Both the position numbers and the translations under genes were made by a program. The notes under the pieces were generated by a model that saw nothing but the letters and a program-made list of their open reading frames with translations, did no database searches and was not told where the DNA came from. Of a stretch of DNA of 5,429 nt, positions 1 through 5,429 are shown in pieces. Numbering within the stretch: position 1 is the stretch's first letter; every line of letters starts with the position of its first letter. Source of the DNA: Candidatus Bathyarchaeota archaeon (GTDB taxonomy: Archaea; Thermoproteota; Bathyarchaeia; TCS64); assembly GCA_030670015.1 (NCBI GenBank), contig DAOVCM010000081.1, positions 1 through 5,429 on the forward strand, in the 5' to 3' direction.

Positions 1-344
1 AGCACGCCGATCAATAGGATCACGTCTACACTTTCATCCGGTAATCCCGTTTCTCTATCGGATAATATTGTATCTATGTTATGAAGACCTTCCTTTTCGG
101 CTTTTTCTTCAACCCTTTTTAACGCATATGGCTCCTTGTCGAGAGCATAAACCTTCCCTTTCTCACCCACCAGTTTAGCAACAGGCAAAGTGAATGAACC
201 GATCCCACACCCATAATCCAGGATTATCTGTCCTTCCTGGATGTCGAGTTTGTTTATTTCGGATGCTGGTTTGAAGGGAATACCAATTTTATCTCTTAAT
301 TCTAGTGAGAGATAGTATCTTCGAGGGTTAACTAAACCGCTCAT
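1..344 (-). CDS. Class I SAM-dependent methyltransferase, N-terminal part (runs off the window)
   Basis: The reverse strand encodes 114 complete residues from an ATG at 344 and stays open to the window edge, so the C-terminus is missing. Residues 41-50 read ILDYGCGIGS, the glycine-rich motif I that binds S-adenosylmethionine; residues 65-72 (VYALDKEP) form the second strand, with Asp69 placed to bind the ribose hydroxyls. Residues 103-114 (PDESVDVILLIG) match the post-motif II strand of Methyltransf_11/UbiE-like Rossmann enzymes. The substrate cannot be told from this part: small molecule, lipid and protein methyltransferases share this fold. The ATG at 344 is chosen because the frame has no other ATG before an in-frame stop at 374-372, and because a TATA box lies 25-30 bases upstream, implying a transcript with almost no leader. 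The gene is visibly richer in A+T than the feo-suf genes. Confidence 0.88.
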   Translation of the reverse strand, partial: MSGLVNPRRYYLSLELRDKIGIPFKPASEINKLDIQEGQIILDYGCGIGSFTLPVAKLVGEKGKVYALDKEPYALKRVEEKAEKEGLHNIDTILSDRETGLPDESVDVILLIGV

Positions 345-367
345 ATTCCTACTGAATACAATTCTTC

Positions 368-379
368 TTTTTTATACCT
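368..379 (-). promoter_or_regulatory. TATA box for the methyltransferase gene, with purine-rich BRE
   Basis: Read on the minus strand, GAAAAGGTATAAAAAAG gives a purine-rich stretch resembling a TFB recognition element followed by an archaeal box A. Its centre is about 30 bases from the ATG at 344, so transcription should start at or just before the start codon. The same bases read on the plus strand as TTTTTTATAC and could also serve the divergent membrane-protein gene, in which case the leader there would be about 45 bases. Confidence 0.55.
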
Positions 380-393
380 TTTCACGGGTGAAA
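380..393. repeat. Perfect palindrome TTTCAC-GG-GTGAAA in the divergent promoter region
   Basis: Six-base arms TTTCAC (380-385) and GTGAAA (388-393) flank a GG centre. The palindrome abuts the TATA-like element and covers the BRE position for the minus-strand gene. This placement suits an operator for a dimeric regulator that would affect one or both divergent genes, but no regulator is identified and a chance palindrome cannot be excluded. Confidence 0.4.
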
Positions 394-443
394 GAAAACC
401 AAGGAATCTAAAGAATGGAAAGGACGTAACTCAAGGGGTCGAA

Positions 444-800
444 ATGGAAGTGCCACCCTTCATTATTTCATCGTTAGGCTTTGCCCTCTACATCACCTGC
501 CCAAGAATGACAGCGATGATAGCCTCCCAAGCCAAGATCACAGGGGTGAACCCCTTAATCATGATATCCCTAGGCTCAATAATCGGGATTCCCTTCTTCG
601 TACTGCTCTTCTATGCTCTACAAAACTATGGCGTTGAAGCCGTAGTCATGACAGCTGCAGCATTAGACGTAGGGGCTGCCCTGCTCGTTTGAAGACTTAA
701 TCTGAGAGCCGGAATAGAACTAGCGATAATCACAATATTTGTATACGTTGGAATGCGAGTAGCCCCCCTAATCGCAAAAACCTTAACGCTGTACCTATAA
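444..800 (+). pseudogene. Small multi-pass membrane protein with an in-frame TGA stop
   Basis: From ATG 444 the frame gives 82 residues and then TGA at 690-692, but the same frame continues for 35 more sense codons to TAA at 798-800. The first part has hydrophobic segments at about residues 5-20, 36-58 and 63-82; the part after TGA adds another at about 90-108 (GIELAIITIFVYVG is visible), so the continuous frame gives a coherent protein of about 118 residues with four membrane helices. The simplest reading is one gene inactivated, or misread, by a single change, for example TGG or CGA to TGA. TGA ends feoA and sufC in this window, so general reassignment is unlikely. I do not recognise the family. 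The upstream frame is open but has no other ATG or GTG start; AGGGG at 434-438 is a weak ribosome site. If the stop is real, the 82-residue form could still be made. Confidence 0.55.
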
Positions 801-1001
801 CGTTAGAGGCGACTGAAGAATATAATCAATGATAGGCACAGCGCATAAGGGCGGATAAAATTAGTGTCTTATTTGATCGGGTATGTTCTTTAACGTGCAT
901 ACACATGTAGTTTAGCAGTCTAGTTAATAGACGGCGCCGATGACGCGCGCGCTGGACTTGGAAATGGACCTCCTTAAAATTATGAATTAAGAAATTATAC
1001 G

Positions 1002-1009
1002 CTTAAATA
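1002..1009 (+). promoter_or_regulatory. Possible second box A element upstream of feo
   Basis: CTTAAATA within GCTTAAATACG resembles an archaeal TATA box. Transcription from it would begin near 1030-1035, giving either a leader of over 200 bases for feoA or a separate short RNA. There is no coding region directly downstream to support it, and such sequences arise easily in A+T-rich DNA, so this is weak. Confidence 0.25.
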
Positions 1010-1016
1010 CGGGATA

Positions 1017-1031
1017 CAACCTTCAGGGTTG
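1017..1031 (+). repeat. Short hairpin CAACC-TTCAG-GGTTG
   Basis: Perfect five-base arms around a five-base loop. It lies just after the possible box A at 1002-1009, near where a transcript from that element would start. It is too short to name as an RNA gene or terminator. Confidence 0.25.
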
Positions 1032-1150
1032 GCTTGTGTTTTGTTTCGGGAGTGAAGATGCTGTAAAATTTGTCTATGTGAGATTATTTACCTTTCTCGT
1101 TAAATTAGGTTTCTCTATCGAACCCTTACATTTTGGGGGAATCATATATT

Positions 1151-1190
1151 TTAGTCTAATCTTATATAATTAGGGAGACCTAGATCTAAT
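1151..1190. promoter_or_regulatory. Array of TTAG/CTAA half-sites around the feo TATA box (candidate metalloregulator operator)
   Basis: TTAG-T-CTAA (1151-1159) is a perfect palindrome immediately upstream of the TATA box. ATTAG (1169-1173) and CTAAT (1186-1190) are perfect five-base arms 12 bases apart immediately downstream of it, with CCTAG (1179-1183) between them. Another TTAGG lies at 1105-1109. DtxR/IdeR/MntR-family iron and manganese repressors recognise palindromes with TTAGG and CCTAA half-sites, and iron uptake genes are their usual targets. Binding here would block TBP/TFB or the start site. The link to that family is an inference from half-site resemblance and gene context; the sites do not form the full classical 19-base operator. 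Confidence 0.4.
1161..1170 (+). promoter_or_regulatory. Box A (TATA) of the feo promoter
   Basis: CTTATATAAT is a near-ideal archaeal box A and the best promoter in the window. Its centre (about 1165) predicts a transcription start near 1189-1192, exactly at the ATG of the 22-codon ORF at 1189. It is presumably the promoter for feoA-feoB and perhaps for the downstream suf genes. Confidence 0.65.
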
Positions 1191-1257
1191 GCGGTTTAAG
1201 ATGAAGTCATCGTCAAAAAAGGAAAAAGTACAGAGGTATATGGGGGTTTTAGACTGA
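1189..1257 (+). CDS. Possible 22-codon leader ORF overlapping the feoA start
   Basis: ATG at 1189 opens a 22-residue basic peptide (starting MRFKMKSSSKKEK, ending MGVLD) whose TGA at 1255-1257 overlaps the feoA ATG (TGATG). The ATG lies where the TATA box at 1161-1170 predicts the transcript start, so it could be translated as a leaderless message and deliver ribosomes to feoA by stop-start coupling. An in-frame TAG at 1171-1173 means it cannot extend upstream. It matches no family I know, and an ORF of this length can occur by chance; the position is the only support. Confidence 0.3.
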   Translation: MRFKMKSSSKKEKVQRYMGVLD

Positions 1258-1487
1258 TGTTAGGAAAGCCACTTTCCAAGTTTCGCCATGGTCAAAGCGG
1301 AAAAATAATAAAGATCCAGGGACCCCGGGAACTCCAACGTAGGCTGACTGAGCTGGGGCTCATCGAGGGGGTTAAGATCCGGCTACTCAATTCAACAGGA
1401 AAAACTTTCTCAGTAAAAGTCAGGGACACTCGGCTCGCCCTCGGCTTCGAGGTAGCAGCACAGATTTTAGTACATAGCGATAATTGA
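1257..1487 (+). CDS. feoA: Ferrous iron transport protein A (FeoA)
   Basis: A 76-residue protein of usual FeoA length, made of one SH3-like beta-barrel. Family features are visible: an N-terminal PLSKFRHGQSGKI segment, the ELQRRLTELGLIEGVKIRLL core (about residues 26-45), where the LxxLGL-x-GVxI pattern is typical, and a C-terminal strand pair around LALGFEVAAQILV. FeoA is a small cytoplasmic partner of FeoB, thought to bind FeoB and support iron uptake or its GTPase cycle. feoB follows after 12 bases, the normal arrangement. The start at 1257 overlaps the TGA of a 22-codon ORF, and GGGGG at 1242-1246 could act as a weak ribosome site. DtxR-family regulators also carry a FeoA domain, but no DNA-binding domain precedes this one, so it is free-standing FeoA. 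Confidence 0.93.
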   Translation: MLGKPLSKFRHGQSGKIIKIQGPRELQRRLTELGLIEGVKIRLLNSTGKTFSVKVRDTRLALGFEVAAQILVHSDN

Positions 1488-1499
1488 TGGACGACCGAG

Positions 1500-3509
1500 A
1501 TGAGCAAGGTATTACCGGATACTAATCAGAAGGAGATCACGGTAGCCCTCGCCGGAAACCCTAACGTGGGGAAGAGCACCGTCTTCAACGCCTTGACAGG
1601 GTTGAGACAGCACACAGGAAACTGGCCGGGGAAGACAGTTGAGCGAAAGGAGGGAACCATCAGGCACAGGTCAAGAGAAATTAAGATTATCGACCTGCCG
1701 GGTACCTACAGTCTCACAGCCATCTCCGTAGAGGAAGTCATCGCCAGGGACTTCATTGTCTTGGACAAACCAGATGTCACAGTCGTTATCGTGGACGCCA
1801 CCAACCTTGAGAGAAATCTCTACTTGGTCACTCAGGTGCTTGAGCTCACCGACAAGGTGGTCGTTGCTCTTAACATGATGGACTTGGCAGAAGCCAAAGG
1901 CATAAGGATCGATACAAAGAAGCTGACTAAACTTCTAGGCGTCCCGGTTATTCCCCTTGTGGCAACAAAGAAGACTGGGATCGACGAGTTACTTTTAAAT
2001 ATCTTAGGTATAACAACCGGTAAAATCCAAGCGACACCTCTTAGGATCGAGTTTGACCCTGAAATCGAGGAGATGATATGTAAAATCGAGTCATGGCTGA
2101 AGCCAGAGGCTTACCCCAATAGGTGGCTGGCCACGAAGTTGCTTGAGGAAGATACCGAGGTAGCTGCCATGCTCAGAGATCATAGCAACAATGAAGCTGT
2201 GAAAAAAGCTGACAATCTGCTGCACAGATGCGGGATCCGCACCGAGATCGCCATTGCTGAAAGGCGGTACGAGTTGGCCATGGAGATCTGCAGCGCGACG
2301 GTTATCAAACCGGAGTCCGTGGAGAACTTTACCGATAAACTGGATAAGATCCTGACTCACAAATTCGTGGGGTTATTCATTCTGATAGGCGTGCTAGGTT
2401 TTACGCTGTGGGCTATCTATGAGGTTTCGGCTCTCGTCGGCGGCTGGTTCGAGATCTCTTTCGAGCTGCTCAGAGGAACTGTACAATCCTATTTAATGGT
2501 CATCGGAACACCTTGGTGGCTAACCGGTATAATCGTAGACGGGCTACTCCTAGGGGTACAGCAGATATTCGTCTACATGTTCGCCGTCCTCTTAGTTTTC
2601 TACCTAATATACAGCATCCTAGAGGATACAGGCTATCTTGCACGGGGTGCATACCTCCTTGACAGGTTTATGCTGAAGCTGGGTCTACCCGGGAAGGGGT
2701 TCATGTCCCTTCTCGCTGGTTTTGGTTGTAACATCCCGGGAGTGATGGCGACCCGTATACTCGATAAAGAAGAGGACAGGATAATAATGTCCTTCGTCAA
2801 CCCGATGATTCCTTGCTCCGCTAGAATCGCCGTGATAGCCGCAGTTGTGCCCCTGTTCTTCAAGGGCTTGGCGGCCACAGGCATCACCCTAGCCCTGCTG
2901 GGGATAAGTCTCATCGCTGTGGCCCTTATTGCCAAACTGTTGAAGAGGTTTGCACTGCCTGGGGCTGTAGGCAGCTTGGTGATGGAACTCCCTGACTACA
3001 GGTTACCCCTTCCATCAAACGTTGTTTATACGACGCTGTACAAGACCTACAATTCCATGGTGAAAGCTCTTACTATGTTCTTACCTTTCTCCGTGCTCAT
3101 CTGGTTCCTGTTCACCTTCCCGGTGGGAGCGAGCATCCCATATGCAGGTCAGATATCCAAGCTCCTGAACCCCGTTGGAGCCCTGATCGGAATGACAGGG
3201 GAGGACTGGTTGCCATTCCTGTTCAGCTTCCCCGCAAAGGAGTTGACGATCCTGTACCTGAACTTTGCATACGGCCTCGGATTGTCCGAGGGAGTTGGCT
3301 TCCTAACGAACGTGTGGACGCCCCTCAAAGCCTTCACATGGCTCACATTCATGGTCCTGTACACTCCCTGCCTAGCAACGATAGCAGCTCTACGTGAGGA
3401 GCTGAACAGCTGGAAGTGGGCGGGGCTTGTGATGGTGCAGGAGCTGGTCACAGCATTCGTCTTTGCAGGCGTTATCTATTGGGGTGGCACGATGCTGGGA
3501 CTGGGGTAA
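1500..3509 (+). CDS. feoB: Ferrous iron transporter FeoB (GTPase-coupled Fe(II) importer)
   Basis: A 669-residue protein, normal for FeoB. The N-terminal G domain has G1 GNPNVGKS (19-26), the G2 region HTGNWPGKT (38-46), G3 DLPG (65-68), G4 NMMD (125-128) and a G5-like VATKKTG (154-160). A helical linker of the FeoB GDI type spans about 170-280. The membrane part starts near 289 and carries the hallmark Gate segments: FGCNIPGVMATR with Cys410, NPMIPCSAR with Cys439, and YTPCLATIAALREE with Cys624, near the end of the protein. These cysteines are thought to line the iron path. FeoB sits in the cytoplasmic membrane and brings Fe(II) into the cell. There is no added FeoC or SH3 domain at the C-terminus. 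The ATG at 1500 follows feoA by 12 bases; an ATG at 1487 is out of frame. No defects seen. Confidence 0.97.
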   Translation: MSKVLPDTNQKEITVALAGNPNVGKSTVFNALTGLRQHTGNWPGKTVERKEGTIRHRSREIKIIDLPGTYSLTAISVEEVIARDFIVLDKPDVTVVIVDATNLERNLYLVTQVLELTDKVVVALNMMDLAEAKGIRIDTKKLTKLLGVPVIPLVATKKTGIDELLLNILGITTGKIQATPLRIEFDPEIEEMICKIESWLKPEAYPNRWLATKLLEEDTEVAAMLRDHSNNEAVKKADNLLHRCGIRTEIAIAERRYELAMEICSATVIKPESVENFTDKLDKILTHKFVGLFILIGVLGFTLWAIYEVSALVGGWFEISFELLRGTVQSYLMVIGTPWWLTGIIVDGLLLGVQQIFVYMFAVLLVFYLIYSILEDTGYLARGAYLLDRFMLKLGLPGKGFMSLLAGFGCNIPGVMATRILDKEEDRIIMSFVNPMIPCSARIAVIAAVVPLFFKGLAATGITLALLGISLIAVALIAKLLKRFALPGAVGSLVMELPDYRLPLPSNVVYTTLYKTYNSMVKALTMFLPFSVLIWFLFTFPVGASIPYAGQISKLLNPVGALIGMTGEDWLPFLFSFPAKELTILYLNFAYGLGLSEGVGFLTNVWTPLKAFTWLTFMVLYTPCLATIAALREELNSWKWAGLVMVQELVTAFVFAGVIYWGGTMLGLG

Positions 3510-3514
3510 AGACA

Positions 3515-3604
3515 ATGAAAAGGAAGTGTTTACCTATGGTTGAATCTGTTTTATTCAATAAAGTGTGTGCCTCATCCATCATAATTCGAAATTGGTGTAA
3601 CTGA
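3515..3604 (+). CDS. Possible 29-residue Cys-containing ORF between feoB and sufC
   Basis: ATG at 3515, five bases after the feoB stop, opens a 29-residue frame that ends with TGA at 3602-3604, one base before the sufC ATG at 3606. It contains three cysteines (residues 5, 18 and 28) and a short hydrophobic stretch (CASSIII). GGGGT at 3504-3508 could serve as a weak ribosome site. The near-exact fit between two genes of the cluster is suggestive, but the frame also runs upstream inside feoB, the length is within chance, and no family is recognised (it is not FeoC-like, nor like the Cys-rich FeoB-associated proteins of Firmicutes). Confidence 0.2.
   Translation: MKRKCLPMVESVLFNKVCASSIIIRNWCN
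3540..3558. repeat. Inverted repeat TTGAAT-CTGTTTT-ATTCAA upstream of sufC
   Basis: Perfect six-base arms around a T-rich seven-base spacer in the 96-base gap between feoB and sufC. It overlaps TTTTATT (3549-3555), a poor TATA-like element that would start a transcript near 3577. It might be an operator for a separate suf promoter or a weak feo transcription end; A+T-rich chance is a real alternative. Confidence 0.3.
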
Positions 3605-3605
3605 T

Positions 3606-4376
3606 ATGAACGTAAAAGTTGAGAACATCCTCGAGGTCAGGGACCTTACGGTCAAGGTGGGAGACAGGGTCATCCTTGACAGTGTTAATTTTGACTTGAG
3701 ACCTGGTGAAAGCTACATCATGTTCGGCCCCAACGGCTCTGGGAAAACCTCTCTGATACATGCTATTATGGGCATCCCCCCCTTCGAAGTCGAGTCAGGT
3801 AAGATCCTGTTCATGGGGGATGACATCAGTGAACTGAGTGTCTACGAACGGGCGAGACTTGGCATGTCGCTGGGGTTCCAACACCCCCCGGAGATCCGGG
3901 GAGTAAAACTTGGAAACATTCTGAAAACCTGTCTGGGTAAGGATAGGCATTACAGTTTTAGCGAGGAGGAGCAGGCGATGATAGACGCCTTCAGGCTTAC
4001 CGAGTTTCTGGACAGAGATATCAACGTCGGCTACTCAGGTGGAGAACGGAAAAGATCTGAGATCCTCCAGGTGATATTCATGAAGCCCAGGCTGGTCTTC
4101 CTGGATGAGCCCGACTCCGGTGTTGACATTGACAGCCTGAAACTCATCGCAGATGAACTCCAGAGATACTTAGAGGAATCAGGAAGCGCCGCCCTCATCA
4201 TCACCCACAAGGGGGACATCTTGAACCATATCAAGTCAAAGTATGCCTGCATCATAATGGACGGAAGGAACCACTGCTTCAACGACCCCAAAAAGATCTA
4301 TAACGAGATAAATGAATTCGGATACGCACACTGCGTAACATGTAACATAAGGGAACAGAACGGGTGGACACATTGA
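3606..4376 (+). CDS. sufC: Fe-S cluster assembly ATPase SufC
   Basis: A 256-residue ABC-type ATPase of SufC length. Motifs in order: Walker A GPNGSGKT (41-48), Q-loop GFQHPPEI with Gln92 (the FQxPxEI-x-GV form is typical of SufC), signature YSGGERKRSE (143-152), Walker B LVFLDEP (163-169) with catalytic Glu168, D-loop SGVDID (171-176), and switch His201 in IITHKGDIL. There is no membrane partner; adjoining sufB shows it belongs to the SufBC scaffold, where ATP binding closes the SufC dimer and reshapes SufB for Fe-S cluster building in the cytoplasm. The reading frame overlaps sufB by 13 bases, implying coupled translation. The C-terminal tail is notable: GYAHCVTC places a CxxC pair at Cys243 and Cys246, which is not part of the ABC fold core. 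The ATG at 3606 is the natural start. Confidence 0.95.
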   Translation: MNVKVENILEVRDLTVKVGDRVILDSVNFDLRPGESYIMFGPNGSGKTSLIHAIMGIPPFEVESGKILFMGDDISELSVYERARLGMSLGFQHPPEIRGVKLGNILKTCLGKDRHYSFSEEEQAMIDAFRLTEFLDRDINVGYSGGERKRSEILQVIFMKPRLVFLDEPDSGVDIDSLKLIADELQRYLEESGSAALIITHKGDILNHIKSKYACIIMDGRNHCFNDPKKIYNEINEFGYAHCVTCNIREQNGWTH

Positions 4377-5429
4377 CTGAGAGGAACGAGTTAATCGACC
4401 TACCCCATAGGATACTAGAGGGGGCTGCCAGAGCAGGCCTCAGCCTTGAGGATTCTAACCGGTCAGGCCTCTATTTCCACGTTGACCAGAGCACACTCTA
4501 CAACCAGATTAACGAGATCTTCGATGAAAAGATAGAGTTAATGGACATCAAGGACGCCCTTGAAAAGCACCCGTGGCTTGAGGATTACTGGTTTAAGCTC
4601 GTCGACAAGGATACGGACGAGTACACCAAGAGGGTGGCTGAGGAGTTCAGCGGCGGATACTTCATTAGGATTAAGAGGGGAGCCAAGGTGACCTTGCCCC
4701 TTCAGTCCTGCCTTCTAATCACAGAGAGGAACACAGAGCAGAAAATCCACAACATAATAATTGCCGAGGAGGGCAGCGACGCCCACATAGTGACAACCTG
4801 CGTCCAGCACACCGATGTCCAACAGACAGCCCACCTCGGAATCACTGAGATCTACGTCAAGAAAGGAGCCAAACTGAACAACACGATGATCCACCACTGG
4901 GGTACACAGACCAAGGTAAGGCCTAGAAGCGTGATTGAAATAGAGGATGGAGGCGAGTTCATCGACAATTACATCTGCCTCACCCCCGCTCACGATGTGG
5001 AGATGTTCCCTACAGTCTACTGCAACGGGGAAGATTCGAAGGTTCTATTCAACAGCGTCCTGTTCGTACAGGAAGGTAGCCATATGGACATAGGGAGTAA
5101 GGCTGTACTCAACGGAAGGGGCAGCAGCGCGGAGCTGAACACACGCGCCATATGTGTCGGAAACTCGAAGCTTATCTCAAGAGCCACCGTGGAAGGGAAC
5201 AACGAAGTATGCAGGGGGCACCTGGAATGCAGAGGCCTAGTTCTGGACGAGAACTCCGTGCTGGAGGCGATACCCATCCTGCGTGCAGCCAATAAGGGGC
5301 CGGATCTTACGCATGAAGCCGCAGTCGGCAAGCTCTCAGAAGGGGAGATCGTGTACCTAATGAGCAGAAAGATGGATGAGGACGCCGCCGTCGGAGCCCT
5401 GATCAGAGGTTTCATGGATATAGACATCC
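4364..5429 (+). CDS. sufB: Fe-S cluster scaffold SufB, short archaeal type (C-terminus outside the window)
   Basis: An open frame of 355 codons that runs off the right edge. The start is probably GTG 4364, preceded by GGGA (4351-4354) at suitable spacing and overlapping sufC by 13 bases; TTG 4373 is the alternative, and an in-frame TAA at 4343-4345 rules out anything longer. After about 95 helical residues comes the SufB/SufD beta-helix (from about GGYFIRIKRGAKVTLPLQ). Near the C-terminus, GHLEC has Cys289 and LTHEAAVG has His317 and Glu318; this matches the Cys405 and His433/Glu434 active-site arrangement of E. coli SufB, including the 28-residue spacing as I recall it. It then continues IVYLMSRKMDE, typical of the family. 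The protein receives sulfur and iron and builds Fe-S clusters with SufC. It lacks the long N-terminal domain of bacterial SufB, so it fits the minimal SufBC (SMS-like) systems of archaea. SufD is less likely because the Cys is kept. Confidence 0.92.
   Translation, partial: MDTLTERNELIDLPHRILEGAARAGLSLEDSNRSGLYFHVDQSTLYNQINEIFDEKIELMDIKDALEKHPWLEDYWFKLVDKDTDEYTKRVAEEFSGGYFIRIKRGAKVTLPLQSCLLITERNTEQKIHNIIIAEEGSDAHIVTTCVQHTDVQQTAHLGITEIYVKKGAKLNNTMIHHWGTQTKVRPRSVIEIEDGGEFIDNYICLTPAHDVEMFPTVYCNGEDSKVLFNSVLFVQEGSHMDIGSKAVLNGRGSSAELNTRAICVGNSKLISRATVEGNNEVCRGHLECRGLVLDENSVLEAIPILRAANKGPDLTHEAAVGKLSEGEIVYLMSRKMDEDAAVGALIRGFMDIDI

Larger units (their letters stand above)
801..1150. other. Intergenic stretch without a convincing gene
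   Basis: About 350 bases between the membrane-protein gene and the feo promoter. Only tiny ORFs (up to about 16 codons) occur, none with supporting context. It holds a short inverted repeat GTCTA-GTTAA-TAGAC (918-932), a GC-rich patch (931-953) containing GGCGCC and GCGCGC, a box A-like CTTAAATA (1002-1009) and a hairpin CAACC-TTCAG-GGTTG (1017-1031). The half after about 970 is A+T-rich. No tRNA B-box, rRNA segment or C/D-box pair was seen. Confidence 0.6.

Noticed and set aside
905..970. tRNA-like or C/D-box RNA-like look of the region with GTCTA/TAGAC arms and GATGAC
   Set aside because: No B-box (GGTTCRA), no acceptor stem pairing, and no matching D box at a useful distance.
939..990. 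Sixteen-codon ORF starting MTRALDLEMDLL
   Set aside because: Too short, no promoter at the right distance, and no conservation evidence available.
49..1120. Twelve-base direct repeat GTTTCTCTATCG at 49-60 and 1109-1120
   Set aside because: About one such match is expected by chance in a window of this size, and one copy lies in the methyltransferase coding region.
1487..1525. TGATG stop-start overlap at the end of feoA as an alternative feoB start
   Set aside because: The ATG at 1487 is in a different frame and stops after about a dozen codons; feoB starts at 1500.
2091..3451. Minus-strand open frames of 89-100 codons opposite feoB
   Set aside because: They mirror the codon pattern of the clearly coding plus strand, have no family features and no promoter context.
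4715..5427. Minus-strand open frames of 92 and 136 codons opposite sufB
   Set aside because: The plus strand encodes unmistakable SufB through this whole region; these are shadows.

Overview
The window looks archaeal. The genes are preceded by archaeal box A (TATA) elements rather than -35/-10 pairs, several of these sit 25-30 bases before a start codon (leaderless or nearly leaderless transcripts), Arg is often encoded by AGG/AGA, and the Suf genes resemble the short archaeal SufC-SufB pair. I cannot place the lineage from sequence alone; a Thermoproteota/TACK-type or related archaeon is a guess.

Left part (1-800): a divergent pair. On the minus strand is the N-terminal part of a class I SAM-dependent methyltransferase that runs off the window edge. 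On the plus strand is a small four-helix membrane protein of unknown function whose frame is broken by an internal TGA at 690-692; the same frame continues, still hydrophobic, to a TAA at 798-800. The 99-base space between the two starts holds a TATA-like element readable on both strands and a perfect TTTCAC-GG-GTGAAA palindrome.

Middle (801-1188): a stretch with no convincing gene, ending in a strong promoter (TTATATAA) surrounded by TTAG/CTAA half-sites that resemble DtxR/IdeR-type metalloregulator sites. A 22-codon ORF starts about where the transcript should begin and its stop overlaps the feoA start (TGATG).

Right part (1257-5429): feoA, feoB, sufC and the first 355 codons of sufB, all on the plus strand. 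FeoA and FeoB form the GTPase-coupled ferrous iron importer. SufC and SufB form a minimal Fe-S cluster assembly scaffold of the archaeal SufBC type. Spacing is tight inside each pair (12-base gap for feoA-feoB, 13-base overlap for sufC-sufB); a 96-base gap between the pairs contains a 29-codon ORF that fills it almost exactly. The layout suggests an iron-economy locus: import of Fe(II) followed by its use in Fe-S cluster building, probably under iron control. No clearly new system is evident; the points most worth checking are the internal TGA, the half-site array at the feo promoter, the two tiny ORFs and the CxxC tail of SufC.
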